Shown here one piece after another: positions 1 through 9,156 of a stretch of DNA of 64,000 nucleotides. Source of the DNA: Brevundimonas lutea (GTDB lineage: Bacteria > Pseudomonadota > Alphaproteobacteria > Caulobacterales > Caulobacteraceae); the NCBI RefSeq assembly GCF_003704105.1, contig NZ_QUOQ01000003.1, positions 496,001-560,000 on the forward strand. The letters run 5' to 3'. Position numbers and translations under genes: made by a program. The notes under the pieces were generated by a model that was not told the DNA's origin, ran no database searches, and was given only the letters and a program-made list of their open reading frames with translations. Position 1 is the first letter of the stretch. Each line of letters opens with the position of its first letter.

Positions 1-903
1 CTTGCCGGCAATGGCGCGGAAGTTGTTGGGGTCGGCGGCGATCAGTTCGTTGTAGAGGGCCAGGGCCTCGTCTCGGCGTCCGTCACGCTCAAGCAGTTCG
101 CCGACCGCAACGCGGAACACGCGGCCGCCGGCGCCGTCCAGCGACACGGCGCGCAATTCCTCCAGCGCTTCGTCAGGACGCCCGCGCAGTTCCAGCAGGC
201 GGGCGCGGAAATAGCGACCGAAGGCGACCGACGCGGCGTCGCCTTCGGTGCCCACGGGTTGCAGGGCGGTGGTCCAGTCGCCGGCGGCCGCCGCCACCCA
301 GGGTGCGATAATGCGACCGGCGTAGGCGTGCGGCTGGGCGATCGGGCGGGCCTTGAGCGCGGCGTTGGCGCGGCGGGCGTCGCCGCCAAAGGCGCCCCGC
401 ACCGCCCGGACCAAATGCGCCGCCTCGACCGTCACCGGACTGCCGTCGGCCTCCGGCGGAATCCGCGCCGCCAGGTCGAGATCGCCGACCAGAAGGGACG
501 AAATAAAGGCCCGGTCGCGGAGGCGCCCCTGTTCGGGACTGAGTTCGTAGGCGTCGGCCAGATATTCGGCACCCACCCCGGGATCACCGATGGCGCTGGC
601 CACCTTGCCGGCCAGGAACAAGCCGTAGACCGAGCGGCCCTGAGCATCTCGGGGAGCCGGGCGCGGGTCGTAGGGTTCGGTCGGTTCGGCCTCGGCGAGC
701 CGGGCTGACGCCTCGGCTTCCTCCTCCGGCGCGGTGTCGTCGATCAGCGGTCGGGGCGGCACGGGCTCCAGAGAGCGAAGATCCACCGGCGGCCCGAGCA
801 CCGACTGGTCAGATGGCGCCTGCGGTCCGGCTTCCTGAGCCAAAGCCGGAGCCGCCGACAGGGCGAGGAGGATGGCGGAGGTGGCGAGGAGATGACGCGG
901 CAT
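1..903 (-). CDS. Secreted tetratricopeptide-type protein (3' end outside window)
   Basis: The reading frame opens with ATG at 903 and stays open to the window edge, so only about 301 N-terminal residues are visible. It begins with a clear Sec signal peptide (MPRHLLATSAILLALSAAPA, cleavage near ALA-QE), followed by a Pro/Glu-rich linker. The rest is Ala/Leu-rich helical sequence with TPR-like spacing, such as LFLAGKVASAIGDPGVGAEY and RDEALALYNELIAADPNN. It is probably a periplasmic TPR scaffold protein. The exact family cannot be named from the visible part. It is transcribed away from the restriction gene on the other strand. Confidence 0.75.
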   Translation of the reverse strand, partial: MPRHLLATSAILLALSAAPALAQEAGPQAPSDQSVLGPPVDLRSLEPVPPRPLIDDTAPEEEAEASARLAEAEPTEPYDPRPAPRDAQGRSVYGLFLAGKVASAIGDPGVGAEYLADAYELSPEQGRLRDRAFISSLLVGDLDLAARIPPEADGSPVTVEAAHLVRAVRGAFGGDARRANAALKARPIAQPHAYAGRIIAPWVAAAAGDWTTALQPVGTEGDAASVAFGRYFRARLLELRGRPDEALEELRAVSLDGAGGRVFRVAVGELLERDGRRDEALALYNELIAADPNNFRAIAGK

Positions 904-1029
904 TTCCAACTCATCGCCGCTTAGCGGTCCGCGAGCAAGCGCCGCAACGCGACCAGCGCGTCGCACACGCCGAACTTGCACAACCCGAAGACACTTGTCA
1001 TGGTTGTACGTAGTGGGGGAGAACGCGTC

Positions 1030-4000
1030 ATGGATGTCGAAGCCTTCATCGAACGATGGCGACGCTGCGACAATGGGTCCGAGCGCGGCAATGCGGCGAT
1101 GTACCTCCGGGAGATGATGGACGCACTGGGCCTGCCGCCACCCGAACCGTCCTCGGATGCCGACTACCGTTTCGAGCGATCTGTGCCGCGACGCTTGTCC
1201 GATCGGCCCGGCCCGGGAGGCTTCATCGATCTCTACAAGGACGGATGCTTCGTGCTGGAAGCCAAGCAGTCACGCATCGTCCGCGACGGGCCGCTGTCTC
1301 GCGAAGATAGGGAAGCTCTCGCCTGTCCGTCACGAAGCCGCCGAGCCGGTTGGGACAACCTGATGCAGAGCGCCCGCACCCAGGCGCTCGGATATGTCCA
1401 GGCTCTGTCGCCCGATCGTCGGACACCGCCGTTCATCCTGTTGTGCGATGTGGCGAACGTTTTCGAGGTTTGGGCGGACTTCACGGGGACCGGACGCGGC
1501 TACGACCCCTTTCCTGACCGCGCGACCTATCGGATCGCCCATGAAGACCTGTCGGATCCCGACATTCAGACGCGATTGCGAGCGATCTGGACCGACCCGG
1601 CTTCGCTGAATCCCGCCGCGAAGGCCGCAGCAGTCACGCGAAACATCATGGACGATCTGGCGGGAATTTCCCGTCGGCTGGAGCAACGCGGCTATGCCGC
1701 CGAGGACGTCGCGCATTTCCTGATGCGCTGCTGCTTCACCGCCTTCTGTGGTGATATCGGTCTGTTTCCCAAGGCCGGGCTGATCGCGCTGCTGCAGGAC
1801 TGCCACGACCATCCACGAAAGTTCGTGCCGCAGATCGAAGATTTCTGGCGGCGGCTCGACGCCCCGTCGCTCGCAGATCGGTTCAACGCCCACTTCGATG
1901 AGCCGCTGCCCTATGTGAACGGGGGGCTCTTTTCGGAGAACCGGGCCTTTCCCCTTTCGGCCGACGATATCCGGTTACTGATCGAAGCCTCGGCGCGCGA
2001 CTGGCGGAAGGTCGATCCGGCGATCTTCGGCGCCTTGCTGGAGCATGCCCTGGAGCCCGCCGAACGCCGGCGGCTGGGCGCTCACTATACGCCCCGCGTC
2101 TATGTCGAACGCCTGGTCGAACTGACGATCATGGAGCCGTTGCGGGCCCGGTGGAACGAGGTCATGGCGGGAATCGAGCAGGCGCGCGAGGATGACAACG
2201 TCCCGGCCGCCGTGAAACTGGCCAAGGCGTTCCGCGCCGAGCTGGCCGCCGTCCGCGTTCTGGACCCCGCCTGTGGCACCGGAAATTTTCTTTATGTCGC
2301 CATGGATCGGATGCAGCGACTGGAAGCGGAGGTTCTGGACGTGCTGCAGAACCTGGGGGAACCCGGCGATCTGTTGCTGGATGGCGTCCATCCCGCGAAT
2401 TTCCTCGGGCTGGAAATCAATCCGCGGGCCGTCGTTATCGCCCAGATGGTTCTGTGGATCGGCTTCTATCAGAACCACTTTCGTACGCGGTCGGGGCGTC
2501 CCCGCGAGCCGATCCTTCAGAGGCTGACCTCGATCCAGGAAAACGACGCCATTGTCGATGCGGACAGGCCGGGCCGAAGACCTGACTGGCCAGACGCTGA
2601 ATTCATCATCGGCAATCCTCCGTTCACGGGCGGCAAGGATCTGCGTCGCAGGCTGGGCGCCGCCTATGTTTCGCAGCTGGCGGATACATGGCCCGAGATC
2701 GGGCGGAGTGCGGACGTCGCCATGTATTTCTGGGCGCGGGCGGCCGAGCTGACGGCCCGGCCGGGAAGCCGAGTGAGGCGGTTCGGCTTCGTCACCACCA
2801 ACTCGATCGTGCAGCCGTTCCAGCGCGGGGTCGTGAACCACTGGCTGAGCGGATCGCCTCCGGTCAGCATCCTGCACGCCGTGCCGGACCACGCCTGGGT
2901 GACGGGAGAGACCGACAGCGCCGCAGTGCGCATCGCCATGACCGTCGTCGCGGCCGGCCGCCACGCCGGCGTCCTCCAAGCCGTTGAGCCCGGTGATGAT
3001 CGGCAGCCGGAAGTGTTGAAGAGACTGCGCACGGGCCAGATCAACGCCGACCTCACCATCGGTGTTGACCTCACCCGATGCATGACCCTGGCCGCGAACC
3101 GCGCGGTGTGCTCGCCGGGCGTCAAGCTGCATGGCGAGGGATTCCTGGTTGAGCGCGCACGCATCGGTGATCTGGGCGTGGGACGGCGGCATAGACTGGA
3201 CCGACGCATTCGAACCTACCGCAACGGCCGCGACCTGAACGGTCGGTCGCGCGGGCTCCTGGCGCTGGACATGGGTGGGCTGGACCACGCCGACGTGCGC
3301 GACCGCTATCCCGAGGTCTACCAGCACCTGGCCGAGACCGTGCGGGACGAACGCCGGCGACAGGCCGACAGCTCGCCCACACCCGACGCCCAGGCCTATG
3401 CGACGGCCTGGTGGCTGTTCGGCAAGCCCAGGGATCGCCTGCGCCGCGCTCTCGAGGGGCTGCCCCGCTACATCGCCACACCGGAGACAAGCCGGCATCG
3501 GCTGTTCCACCTGCTGAACGGCGACATCTTGCCGGACAACAGCGTCATCGTGATCGCCGACGACGACGCGGCCACCTTCGCCGTCCTGTCCAGCCGCCAT
3601 CATGCGGCGTGGGCGCTGGCCTCGGGCGGTCGGATGGGAAAGGGGAACGACCCGCGCTACACCAAGAGCCGGTGTTTCGACACCTTCCCCTTCCCCGCCC
3701 TCTCCGAGACGACGGCGCTGAGGTTGCGCGCGGCGGGCGAGGCGCTGGACAGCTGGAGACGCCGGATCGCCGCCGAGCGGCCGGACATCACGCTCACCAC
3801 CGCCTACAATCTTCTGGAGGCCGGGCGCGCCGGGCGTCCCCTCAGCCTGGAGGAGCGCGCGCTGCGTGACGCGATCCAGATCACCCTGCTGGCGGACCTG
3901 CACGACGAGATCGATCGGGCCACGGCAGAGGCCTATGGCTGGAGCCCCGCCATGGACGCGACGGCGGTCATCGCGGCGCTGGCGGCGCTGAACGCCGAGC

Positions 4001-4350
4001 GGGTGGACGAGGAACGGCGCGGCCTCATCCGCTGGCGGCGGCCGGCGATCCAGACAGCGGCGTCTCGCGGGCGCCCGGTTTCTGCGCAGCCCGAACTCAC
4101 CCCAGGTCACGGATCGTCACGGTCTGGCGTCCTGATCCCGTTTCCGACGTCACCCATCGAACAGCCCCTGGCGATCGAGGCGGTCATCCGTGCGGCGGAG
4201 ACGCCGCTGGACGCCATCGCTGTCTCACGACGGTTCAGGCGCAGTCGGCAGATCGAGAGCCGGGTCGGCGTGGTGTTGGGAACGCTGCACCGTTACAGCC
4301 GCATCCACCGTCTGGACGACGGCCGGTATCAGAGCCGGGCGACGATCTAG
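1030..4350 (+). CDS. MmeI-like Type IIL/IIG restriction-modification enzyme (fused endonuclease and adenine methyltransferase)
   Basis: One polypeptide of 1106 residues appears to carry both cleavage and methylation. Near residue 67 there is a D-X9-E-X-K motif (D67, E77, K79, in FIDLYKDGCFVLEAK), the spacing and position known for the MmeI nuclease. Methyltransferase motif I (LDPACGTGNFLY) starts at about residue 411 and motif IV (GNPPF) at about 529, in the gamma N6-adenine order. The C-terminal part should hold target recognition, then a winged-helix-like tail. The ATG at 1030 is chosen over the in-frame ATG at 976 because GGGGGAG lies 8 bases upstream. No separate S, R or M gene flanks it. 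Its stop lies one base from the convergent GH3 stop. Codon use looks slightly less GC-rich than its neighbours, which suggests transfer. A DISARM-type methylase is the main alternative, but no drm genes are present. Confidence 0.85.
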   Translation: MDVEAFIERWRRCDNGSERGNAAMYLREMMDALGLPPPEPSSDADYRFERSVPRRLSDRPGPGGFIDLYKDGCFVLEAKQSRIVRDGPLSREDREALACPSRSRRAGWDNLMQSARTQALGYVQALSPDRRTPPFILLCDVANVFEVWADFTGTGRGYDPFPDRATYRIAHEDLSDPDIQTRLRAIWTDPASLNPAAKAAAVTRNIMDDLAGISRRLEQRGYAAEDVAHFLMRCCFTAFCGDIGLFPKAGLIALLQDCHDHPRKFVPQIEDFWRRLDAPSLADRFNAHFDEPLPYVNGGLFSENRAFPLSADDIRLLIEASARDWRKVDPAIFGALLEHALEPAERRRLGAHYTPRVYVERLVELTIMEPLRARWNEVMAGIEQAREDDNVPAAVKLAKAFRAELAAVRVLDPACGTGNFLYVAMDRMQRLEAEVLDVLQNLGEPGDLLLDGVHPANFLGLEINPRAVVIAQMVLWIGFYQNHFRTRSGRPREPILQRLTSIQENDAIVDADRPGRRPDWPDAEFIIGNPPFTGGKDLRRRLGAAYVSQLADTWPEIGRSADVAMYFWARAAELTARPGSRVRRFGFVTTNSIVQPFQRGVVNHWLSGSPPVSILHAVPDHAWVTGETDSAAVRIAMTVVAAGRHAGVLQAVEPGDDRQPEVLKRLRTGQINADLTIGVDLTRCMTLAANRAVCSPGVKLHGEGFLVERARIGDLGVGRRHRLDRRIRTYRNGRDLNGRSRGLLALDMGGLDHADVRDRYPEVYQHLAETVRDERRRQADSSPTPDAQAYATAWWLFGKPRDRLRRALEGLPRYIATPETSRHRLFHLLNGDILPDNSVIVIADDDAATFAVLSSRHHAAWALASGGRMGKGNDPRYTKSRCFDTFPFPALSETTALRLRAAGEALDSWRRRIAAERPDITLTTAYNLLEAGRAGRPLSLEERALRDAIQITLLADLHDEIDRATAEAYGWSPAMDATAVIAALAALNAERVDEERRGLIRWRRPAIQTAASRGRPVSAQPELTPGHGSSRSGVLIPFPTSPIEQPLAIEAVIRAAETPLDAIAVSRRFRRSRQIESRVGVVLGTLHRYSRIHRLDDGRYQSRATI

Positions 4351-4351
4351 G

Positions 4352-6532
4352 TCACGCGGCAAGAAGCTCGAATGTCACCGGCTCGCCCGCCATCGAATGC
4401 GGGGCGATCCAAATGTCGAAACGGCCGGGCTCGGCGGCGTGGCCGCCGTCTGCGGTGGTGAAGGCGAGATCGGCGCGGGTCAGGGTGAATCGCGCCTCGA
4501 TCGTTTCGCCGGCCTTGATGGCGATTTTCTGGAACCGCTTCAGCTCGCGCACCGGCCGGACGCGGGAGGCGACGCGGTCGTGGACGTACAGCTGGACCAC
4601 CTCCTCGACATCGCGGTCCCCGGTGTTGGTCACCGCGCAGGTGACGATCAGGGTGTCGTTCCAGCCGAGACGAAGGGCGGACAGCTGTGGCGAGGCGTAA
4701 TCGAGCGTCGAATAGGTCAGGCCGAAGCCGAAGGGATAGAGGGCCGACTGGGGATGCTCTCGCCAGCGCGCCTTGAACTCCCACGGCTTGCCGGGAAGCT
4801 CGGGGCGGCCGGTGCGCATATGGTTGTAGAACAGGGGCTGCTGGCCAGAATCGCGGGGGAAGCTGACCGGCAGACGGCCCGATGGGCTGGCGTCGCCGAA
4901 CAGAACGTCGGCCACGGCGTGTCCGGTTTCGGCCCCAAGAAACCAGGTGACCAGGATGGCCTCGGCCTCGGCCACCGCGCCTTGCAGGGCCAGGGCGCGA
5001 CCATTGCGTAGCAGCACCACCACGGGCGTGCCGGTCGCCGCCACCGCCTCAGCCAGGGTCTGTTGGGCCGGCGGGACGACGATCTGGGTGCGCGACTGGG
5101 CCTCGCCGGAGAAGCGCTCGGGCTCGCCGATAGCGAGGAGAACGACATCGGCCGTCCTGGCAGCCGCGACGGCCGCCTCGACACCGCCGTCGATGGCGTC
5201 CTCGAACCCGCAACCCTCGACCACCGCAAGCGACCCGGCGTCGCGGAGGGCGGCGCGCAAGCCCTCCTCGAGCGTCACGGCGCGATCACGTTCGCCAAAC
5301 AGGTTCCAGCAGCCTTCCAGATTGTCGCGGTCCGAGGCGAAGGGGCCGATGAGGGCGATCTTCTGGGACCGGGTCAGCGGCAGCAGCTCGTGTTCATTCC
5401 TGAGCATGACGATCGAGCGGCGGGCGGCGTCGCGGGCCAGGGCGGTGTGGGCCTCCAGCCAGGAGCGGTCCTCGTCGCGCGCGCCGTCCAGGCAGCGATA
5501 GGGATCGTCGAACAGGCCGATCCGCGCCTTGACCGACAGCACGCGGCGCACCGCCTCGTCCAGCACCGCCATCGGGACCGAGCCGTCCTCGATGGCGACG
5601 GGCAGGCCCCGGGCGTAGACGTCGGACTGCATGCTCATGTCGAGGCCGGCGGTCAGGGACCGACGCGCGGCGTCGACCTCATCCTCGGCATAGCCGTGAG
5701 CCATCAGCTCCATGTCAGCGGTGTAGTCCGACACCACCAGACCGTCGAAATTCCACTCGCCGCGCAGCAGGTCGGTCAGCAGCCAGCGGTTGGCCGAGGC
5801 CGGCACGCCGCTGATGTCGTTGAAGGCGCTCATCACCGTGATCGCGCCGGCGTCGAAGGCGGCCTTGAACGGCGGCAGGTGAATGTCGCGCAGCGCCGCC
5901 TCGGAAATATCGACGCTGTTGTAGTCCATGCCGCCCAGAACGGCGCCGTAGGCCGCGAAATGCTTGGGTGTCGCCAACAGCGAGTCGGGCGCGGTCAGAC
6001 CGGCGTCGCCCTGGAACCCCCGCACCCGCGCGGCGGCGAAGGCGGAGGCCAGCACAGTGTCCTCGCCCGAAGTCTCGGCCACCCGGCCCCAGCGCTGGTC
6101 CCGGGCGATGTCGACCATGGGGGCGTAGGTCCAGTGTATCCCGGCGGCGGTGGCCTCGATGGCCGTGGCGCGCGCGGTGCGCTCGGCCAGGTCAGGCTCG
6201 AAGCTCGCGGCCTCGCCCAGCGGGATCGGGAACACCGTCCGCATGCCGTGGATCACATCGGCGCCGAACAGCAGCGGGATGCCGAGGCGGCTCTCCTCCA
6301 CGGCCACCCGCTGGGTCTCGCGCGCCAGGGCGGCGCCGACGCCGTTGAACAGGGCGCCGACCCGGCCGGCTCGCACCTCTTCCATGGTGGCTGCGGCGTC
6401 GCGGGCCACGGCCTCGGGGTTCACATCGGGCGCAAAGGGGCGCACGGCGTCGGCGAAGACGCCCAGCTGTCCGACCTTCTCCTCGACCGTCATCCGGGCG
6501 ATCAGATCCTCGATCCGGGGATCATGACCCAT
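4352..6532 (-). CDS. bglX: Glycoside hydrolase family 3 beta-glucosidase, cytoplasmic
   Basis: This 726-residue enzyme should release glucose from the non-reducing end of beta-glucosides. The GH3 N-terminal domain holds the KHF motif (residues 190-192) and the nucleophile Asp269 in GLVVSDY. The alpha/beta sandwich and the C-terminal fibronectin-III-like domain follow, so the length is normal for a three-domain BglX-type protein. Unlike E. coli BglX it has no signal peptide, so it probably acts on imported oligosaccharides. It follows ribokinase after a 101-base gap containing a LacI-type operator (6605-6618), which suggests its own sugar-controlled promoter. The symbol is by family resemblance; substrate linkage is not known. 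Confidence 0.88.
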   Translation of the reverse strand: MGHDPRIEDLIARMTVEEKVGQLGVFADAVRPFAPDVNPEAVARDAAATMEEVRAGRVGALFNGVGAALARETQRVAVEESRLGIPLLFGADVIHGMRTVFPIPLGEAASFEPDLAERTARATAIEATAAGIHWTYAPMVDIARDQRWGRVAETSGEDTVLASAFAAARVRGFQGDAGLTAPDSLLATPKHFAAYGAVLGGMDYNSVDISEAALRDIHLPPFKAAFDAGAITVMSAFNDISGVPASANRWLLTDLLRGEWNFDGLVVSDYTADMELMAHGYAEDEVDAARRSLTAGLDMSMQSDVYARGLPVAIEDGSVPMAVLDEAVRRVLSVKARIGLFDDPYRCLDGARDEDRSWLEAHTALARDAARRSIVMLRNEHELLPLTRSQKIALIGPFASDRDNLEGCWNLFGERDRAVTLEEGLRAALRDAGSLAVVEGCGFEDAIDGGVEAAVAAARTADVVLLAIGEPERFSGEAQSRTQIVVPPAQQTLAEAVAATGTPVVVLLRNGRALALQGAVAEAEAILVTWFLGAETGHAVADVLFGDASPSGRLPVSFPRDSGQQPLFYNHMRTGRPELPGKPWEFKARWREHPQSALYPFGFGLTYSTLDYASPQLSALRLGWNDTLIVTCAVTNTGDRDVEEVVQLYVHDRVASRVRPVRELKRFQKIAIKAGETIEARFTLTRADLAFTTADGGHAAEPGRFDIWIAPHSMAGEPVTFELLAA

Positions 6533-6604
6533 CCGCTACTCCAATCACGCGCGCCAATTCCGGGGAAGCGGGGGTGATATCGCGGCGACGCCGGGATGGC
6601 GAGC

Positions 6605-6618
6605 CGTAACCGCTTACA
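6605..6618. promoter_or_regulatory. Candidate LacI-family operator upstream of the GH3 gene
   Basis: The 14 bases CGTAACCGCTTACA form a near-palindrome of the pattern TGTAAnCGnTTACA with a central CG, typical of LacI-family operators. It lies 73 bases upstream of the GH3 start in the only sizeable gap of this gene run. A very similar site (40656-40669) precedes the lacI gene of the sugar locus. The link between the two is inference. Confidence 0.55.
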
Positions 6619-6633
6619 TTTCGCCGGGTCAGG

Positions 6634-7491
6634 TCACGAGCGCGTCAGAACGGCCTCGAGCTCTGCGCGCGTGGGCAACGAAGGCTGGGCGCCGGCGCGC
6701 GACGCGGCCAGCGCGCCGGCGGCGCAGGCGAAGGCGAGGGCCCGATCGTGCGGCTGGTCCTCCAGCAGGGCCACGGCCAGGGCGCCGACAAAGGCGTCGC
6801 CGGCGCCGGTGGTGTCGACGACCTGAACGCGAGGCGGGGTCGCAACGGCGATCCGCTCGCCGGCCCGCCACAGCTCCGCGCCGCGCGCGCCCAGCGTGAG
6901 GGCGACCAGCCCGCCTGACCGGCGCAGCGCCTCGCCGTAGAAGGCCGCCTCAGTCTCATTGACGACGATGACGTCGGCACGGTCCAGCAGGCTTTGCGGG
7001 ACCTCGGCGGCGGGGGCGAGATTGAGGACGACGAGGCCATGGGTACGCTGGGCGCCGGCGGCGACCGTGTCGATCGGCAGCTCCAGCTGGGCGATCAGGG
7101 CGCCGTCGATGCGCGGAGGGAGGTCGGCGGGGGTGACGGCCATGTTGGCGCCGGGGCAGACGACGATCTGGTTCTCGCCCTCCGCCGAGACAGCGATCAG
7201 GGCGACGCCGGTCGGATGCCCCCCGTCGGCCCGGCATGACGCGAGATCGACCCCGTCTCCGCGGAGCAGCGCCAGCGCCTCGTCGGCCATGCTGTCCCCA
7301 CCAACCCGACCGATCAGAGACACCTCCGCCCCCAACCGTCGCGCCGCCAGGGCCTGATTGGCGCCCTTGCCGCCGGGGTGGCGGGCCAGGGTCGCGCCGG
7401 TCACGGTTTCGCCCGGTGAGGGCAGGATGCGCCCGCTGGCCACGAAATCGAGATTGACAGAGCCGACGACCGTGATGCGCGGCGCGGTCAC
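6634..7491 (-). CDS. rbsK: Ribokinase (PfkB family sugar kinase)
   Basis: The 285-residue protein should phosphorylate ribose at O5 using ATP. It shows the PfkB signatures: the substrate-binding HPGGKGANQA (residues 38-47) and the anion-hole/catalytic TTGAGDAF near residue 226, with VNLDFV at the N-terminus as in RbsK. The start is GTG at 7491, overlapping the nucleoside hydrolase stop by 4 bases (GTGA), so the two are translationally coupled. The pairing makes sense because nucleoside hydrolases release ribose. No ribose transporter is in the window. Confidence 0.88.
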   Translation of the reverse strand: MTAPRITVVGSVNLDFVASGRILPSPGETVTGATLARHPGGKGANQALAARRLGAEVSLIGRVGGDSMADEALALLRGDGVDLASCRADGGHPTGVALIAVSAEGENQIVVCPGANMAVTPADLPPRIDGALIAQLELPIDTVAAGAQRTHGLVVLNLAPAAEVPQSLLDRADVIVVNETEAAFYGEALRRSGGLVALTLGARGAELWRAGERIAVATPPRVQVVDTTGAGDAFVGALAVALLEDQPHDRALAFACAAGALAASRAGAQPSLPTRAELEAVLTRS

Positions 7492-8426
7492 GGCAGGCGC
7501 TCCAGAGACGTCGCCAGAAGGTCGAACACGCGCTGGGCGTCCGCCGCGACGGCCCAGCGGGTCGACGGCGCCTCGCCCTGCCCCAGCCGGAACTCGACGG
7601 CCGTGGCGCCAAGCGTCAGGGGCGACGTCGTCTCCACGGCGATGCGGGCGGGCCGGAGCTCGAACAACTCAGGACGAATCAGCCAGGCGATGGGACAGGG
7701 GTCGTGCATCGGCGCCCCGGCCCGGCCGACGGCGGCGCGCTCGATCCGGGCCGAGAAGTCGAGCAGATCGGCCGTGGCCGCGGCCGCGTCGCCCGAGGTG
7801 GCGCGAATCATCTCGATCCGCTCCGGCGTGGCCAGGACGGCGTGAGTCACGTCCAGACCGAAGACGATCACCTCGGCCCCCGACCCCAGCACCACGGCGG
7901 CGGCGTGGGGGTCGGCGAAGATGTTGTACTCGGCCGAGGCGGTGATGTTGCCGCCTGCCGAGCGCGCCCCGCCCATGACCGCGATCCGGCCCAGGCGCCC
8001 CGCCAGACGCGGCTCCAGCCGCATGGCCAGGGCGACATTGGTCATGGGCCCGAGGATGGCGAGATCGACCGACCCTTCCGGCCGGGCCATGACCAGATCG
8101 ATCAGGGCCTGGACCGCGTGGCCGGGCGCGGGCGGCCTCGCCGGCTCGGCGACCGCCCAGTCGCCCAGGCCCGACGCGCCGTGGAACTCGCCGGCTTCCA
8201 CGGGCGCGCGGACCAAGGGCCGGTCGCAGCCGGCGTGGACGGGGATGTCGCCCCTGCCCGCCCGCTCGACGATCAGCCGGGCGTTCCTCGTGGTCAGGTC
8301 CAGGCCGACGTTGCCGGCCACCGTGGTGACCGCCAGCACATCAAGCTCGGGAGCGCCGAGCGCCAGGAACAGGGCCACGGCGTCGTCGACGCCGGGATCG
8401 CAATCGATGATCAGGGATCGGCTCAT
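7488..8426 (-). CDS. Inosine-uridine-type nucleoside hydrolase
   Basis: The protein (312 residues from this start) should hydrolyse the N-glycosidic bond of ribonucleosides to base plus ribose. The calcium-binding Asp cluster DCDPGVDDAVAL lies right after the start (MSRSLII), the family hallmark; NVALAMRLEP and the downstream His/Asp segments also fit. The frame is open to 8501, but that longer start would overlap pdxH and puts 25 atypical residues before the conserved strand, so ATG 8426 is preferred. It is coupled to ribokinase by a 4-base overlap, which suggests a nucleoside salvage pair. Confidence 0.88.
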   Translation of the reverse strand: MSRSLIIDCDPGVDDAVALFLALGAPELDVLAVTTVAGNVGLDLTTRNARLIVERAGRGDIPVHAGCDRPLVRAPVEAGEFHGASGLGDWAVAEPARPPAPGHAVQALIDLVMARPEGSVDLAILGPMTNVALAMRLEPRLAGRLGRIAVMGGARSAGGNITASAEYNIFADPHAAAVVLGSGAEVIVFGLDVTHAVLATPERIEMIRATSGDAAAATADLLDFSARIERAAVGRAGAPMHDPCPIAWLIRPELFELRPARIAVETTSPLTLGATAVEFRLGQGEAPSTRWAVAADAQRVFDLLATSLERLP

Positions 8427-8481
8427 TCCGCCATCATCCGGGGCTTCGGAGGGCATGTGAAGCCGGATCGGGAAAGACGGA

Positions 8482-9147
8482 TCAGGGCTGGAGCCGCTCA
8501 CGACGCCAGCCTTCGCCCTCGCGGGTGAATCTCAGCCGGTCGTGCAGGCGAAACGGACGATCGCGCCAGAACTCGATCGCCTCGGGGACCAGGCGCCAGC
8601 CGGTCCAGCGTTCCGGGCGGGGCGGGTTCTCCTGCCCGTCGAACCTCTGTTCAGCCTCGGCGACGCGCGCCTGCAGCGCCGCCCGGCTGTCGATGGGCCG
8701 AGACTGGTCCGAGGCCCAGGCGCCGATGCGGCTTTCGCGGGCCCGACTGGCGAAATAGGCGTCGGCCTCGGCGGCGGTGACCGGCTCGATCCGGCCGCGC
8801 ACCCGCACCTGGCGACGCAGGGATTTCCAGTGGAACAGCAGGGCGGCCCGGGGCTGGGCCTCCAGCTGACGACCCTTGGCGCTCTCGCGGTTCGAATAGA
8901 AGGTGAAGCCGTCCGGGCCGACGTCCTTGAGCAGCACCATGCGGCAATCGGGCATCCCCTCCCTGTCCACCGTGGCCAGCGCCATGGCGTTGGAGTCGTT
9001 GGGCTCCGAAGCGCGGGCCTCGGCCAGCCAGTCGCCGAAGACGGCGATGGGATCGGTCGCCTGAAAGAGGCTCTCATCGGCGTTGGCGGCCAGCTGGGCG
9101 GCGTAGTCCTCGGCGGTGGGACTGGGCGGGATCAGGTCGGAGCGCAT
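8482..9147 (-). CDS. pdxH: Pyridoxamine/pyridoxine 5'-phosphate oxidase
   Basis: This FMN enzyme makes pyridoxal 5'-phosphate, the last step of vitamin B6 synthesis and salvage. The 221-residue length is typical. Signatures include [21 protein letters not shown] (FMN and phosphate contacts), [16 protein letters not shown] and the C-terminal [16 protein letters not shown]. An AAGGG Shine-Dalgarno lies 6 bases before ATG 9147. It begins 9 bases after the mntP stop, so it may share the riboswitch-led transcript. Confidence 0.95.
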   Translation of the reverse strand: MRSDLIPPSPTAEDYAAQLAANADESLFQATDPIAVFGDWLAEARASEPNDSNAMALATVDREGMPDCRMVLLKDVGPDGFTFYSNRESAKGRQLEAQPRAALLFHWKSLRRQVRVRGRIEPVTAAEADAYFASRARESRIGAWASDQSRPIDSRAALQARVAEAEQRFDGQENPPRPERWTGWRLVPEAIEFWRDRPFRLHDRLRFTREGEGWRRERLQP

Positions 9148-9156
9148 GGCTAACCC

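Noticed and set aside
1975..4110. 711-residue frame on the minus strand opposite the restriction gene
   Set aside because: High-GC shadow of the methyltransferase frame: Gly/Arg/Gln/His-rich with no folded-domain motifs, while the plus strand carries clear methyltransferase and nuclease motifs.
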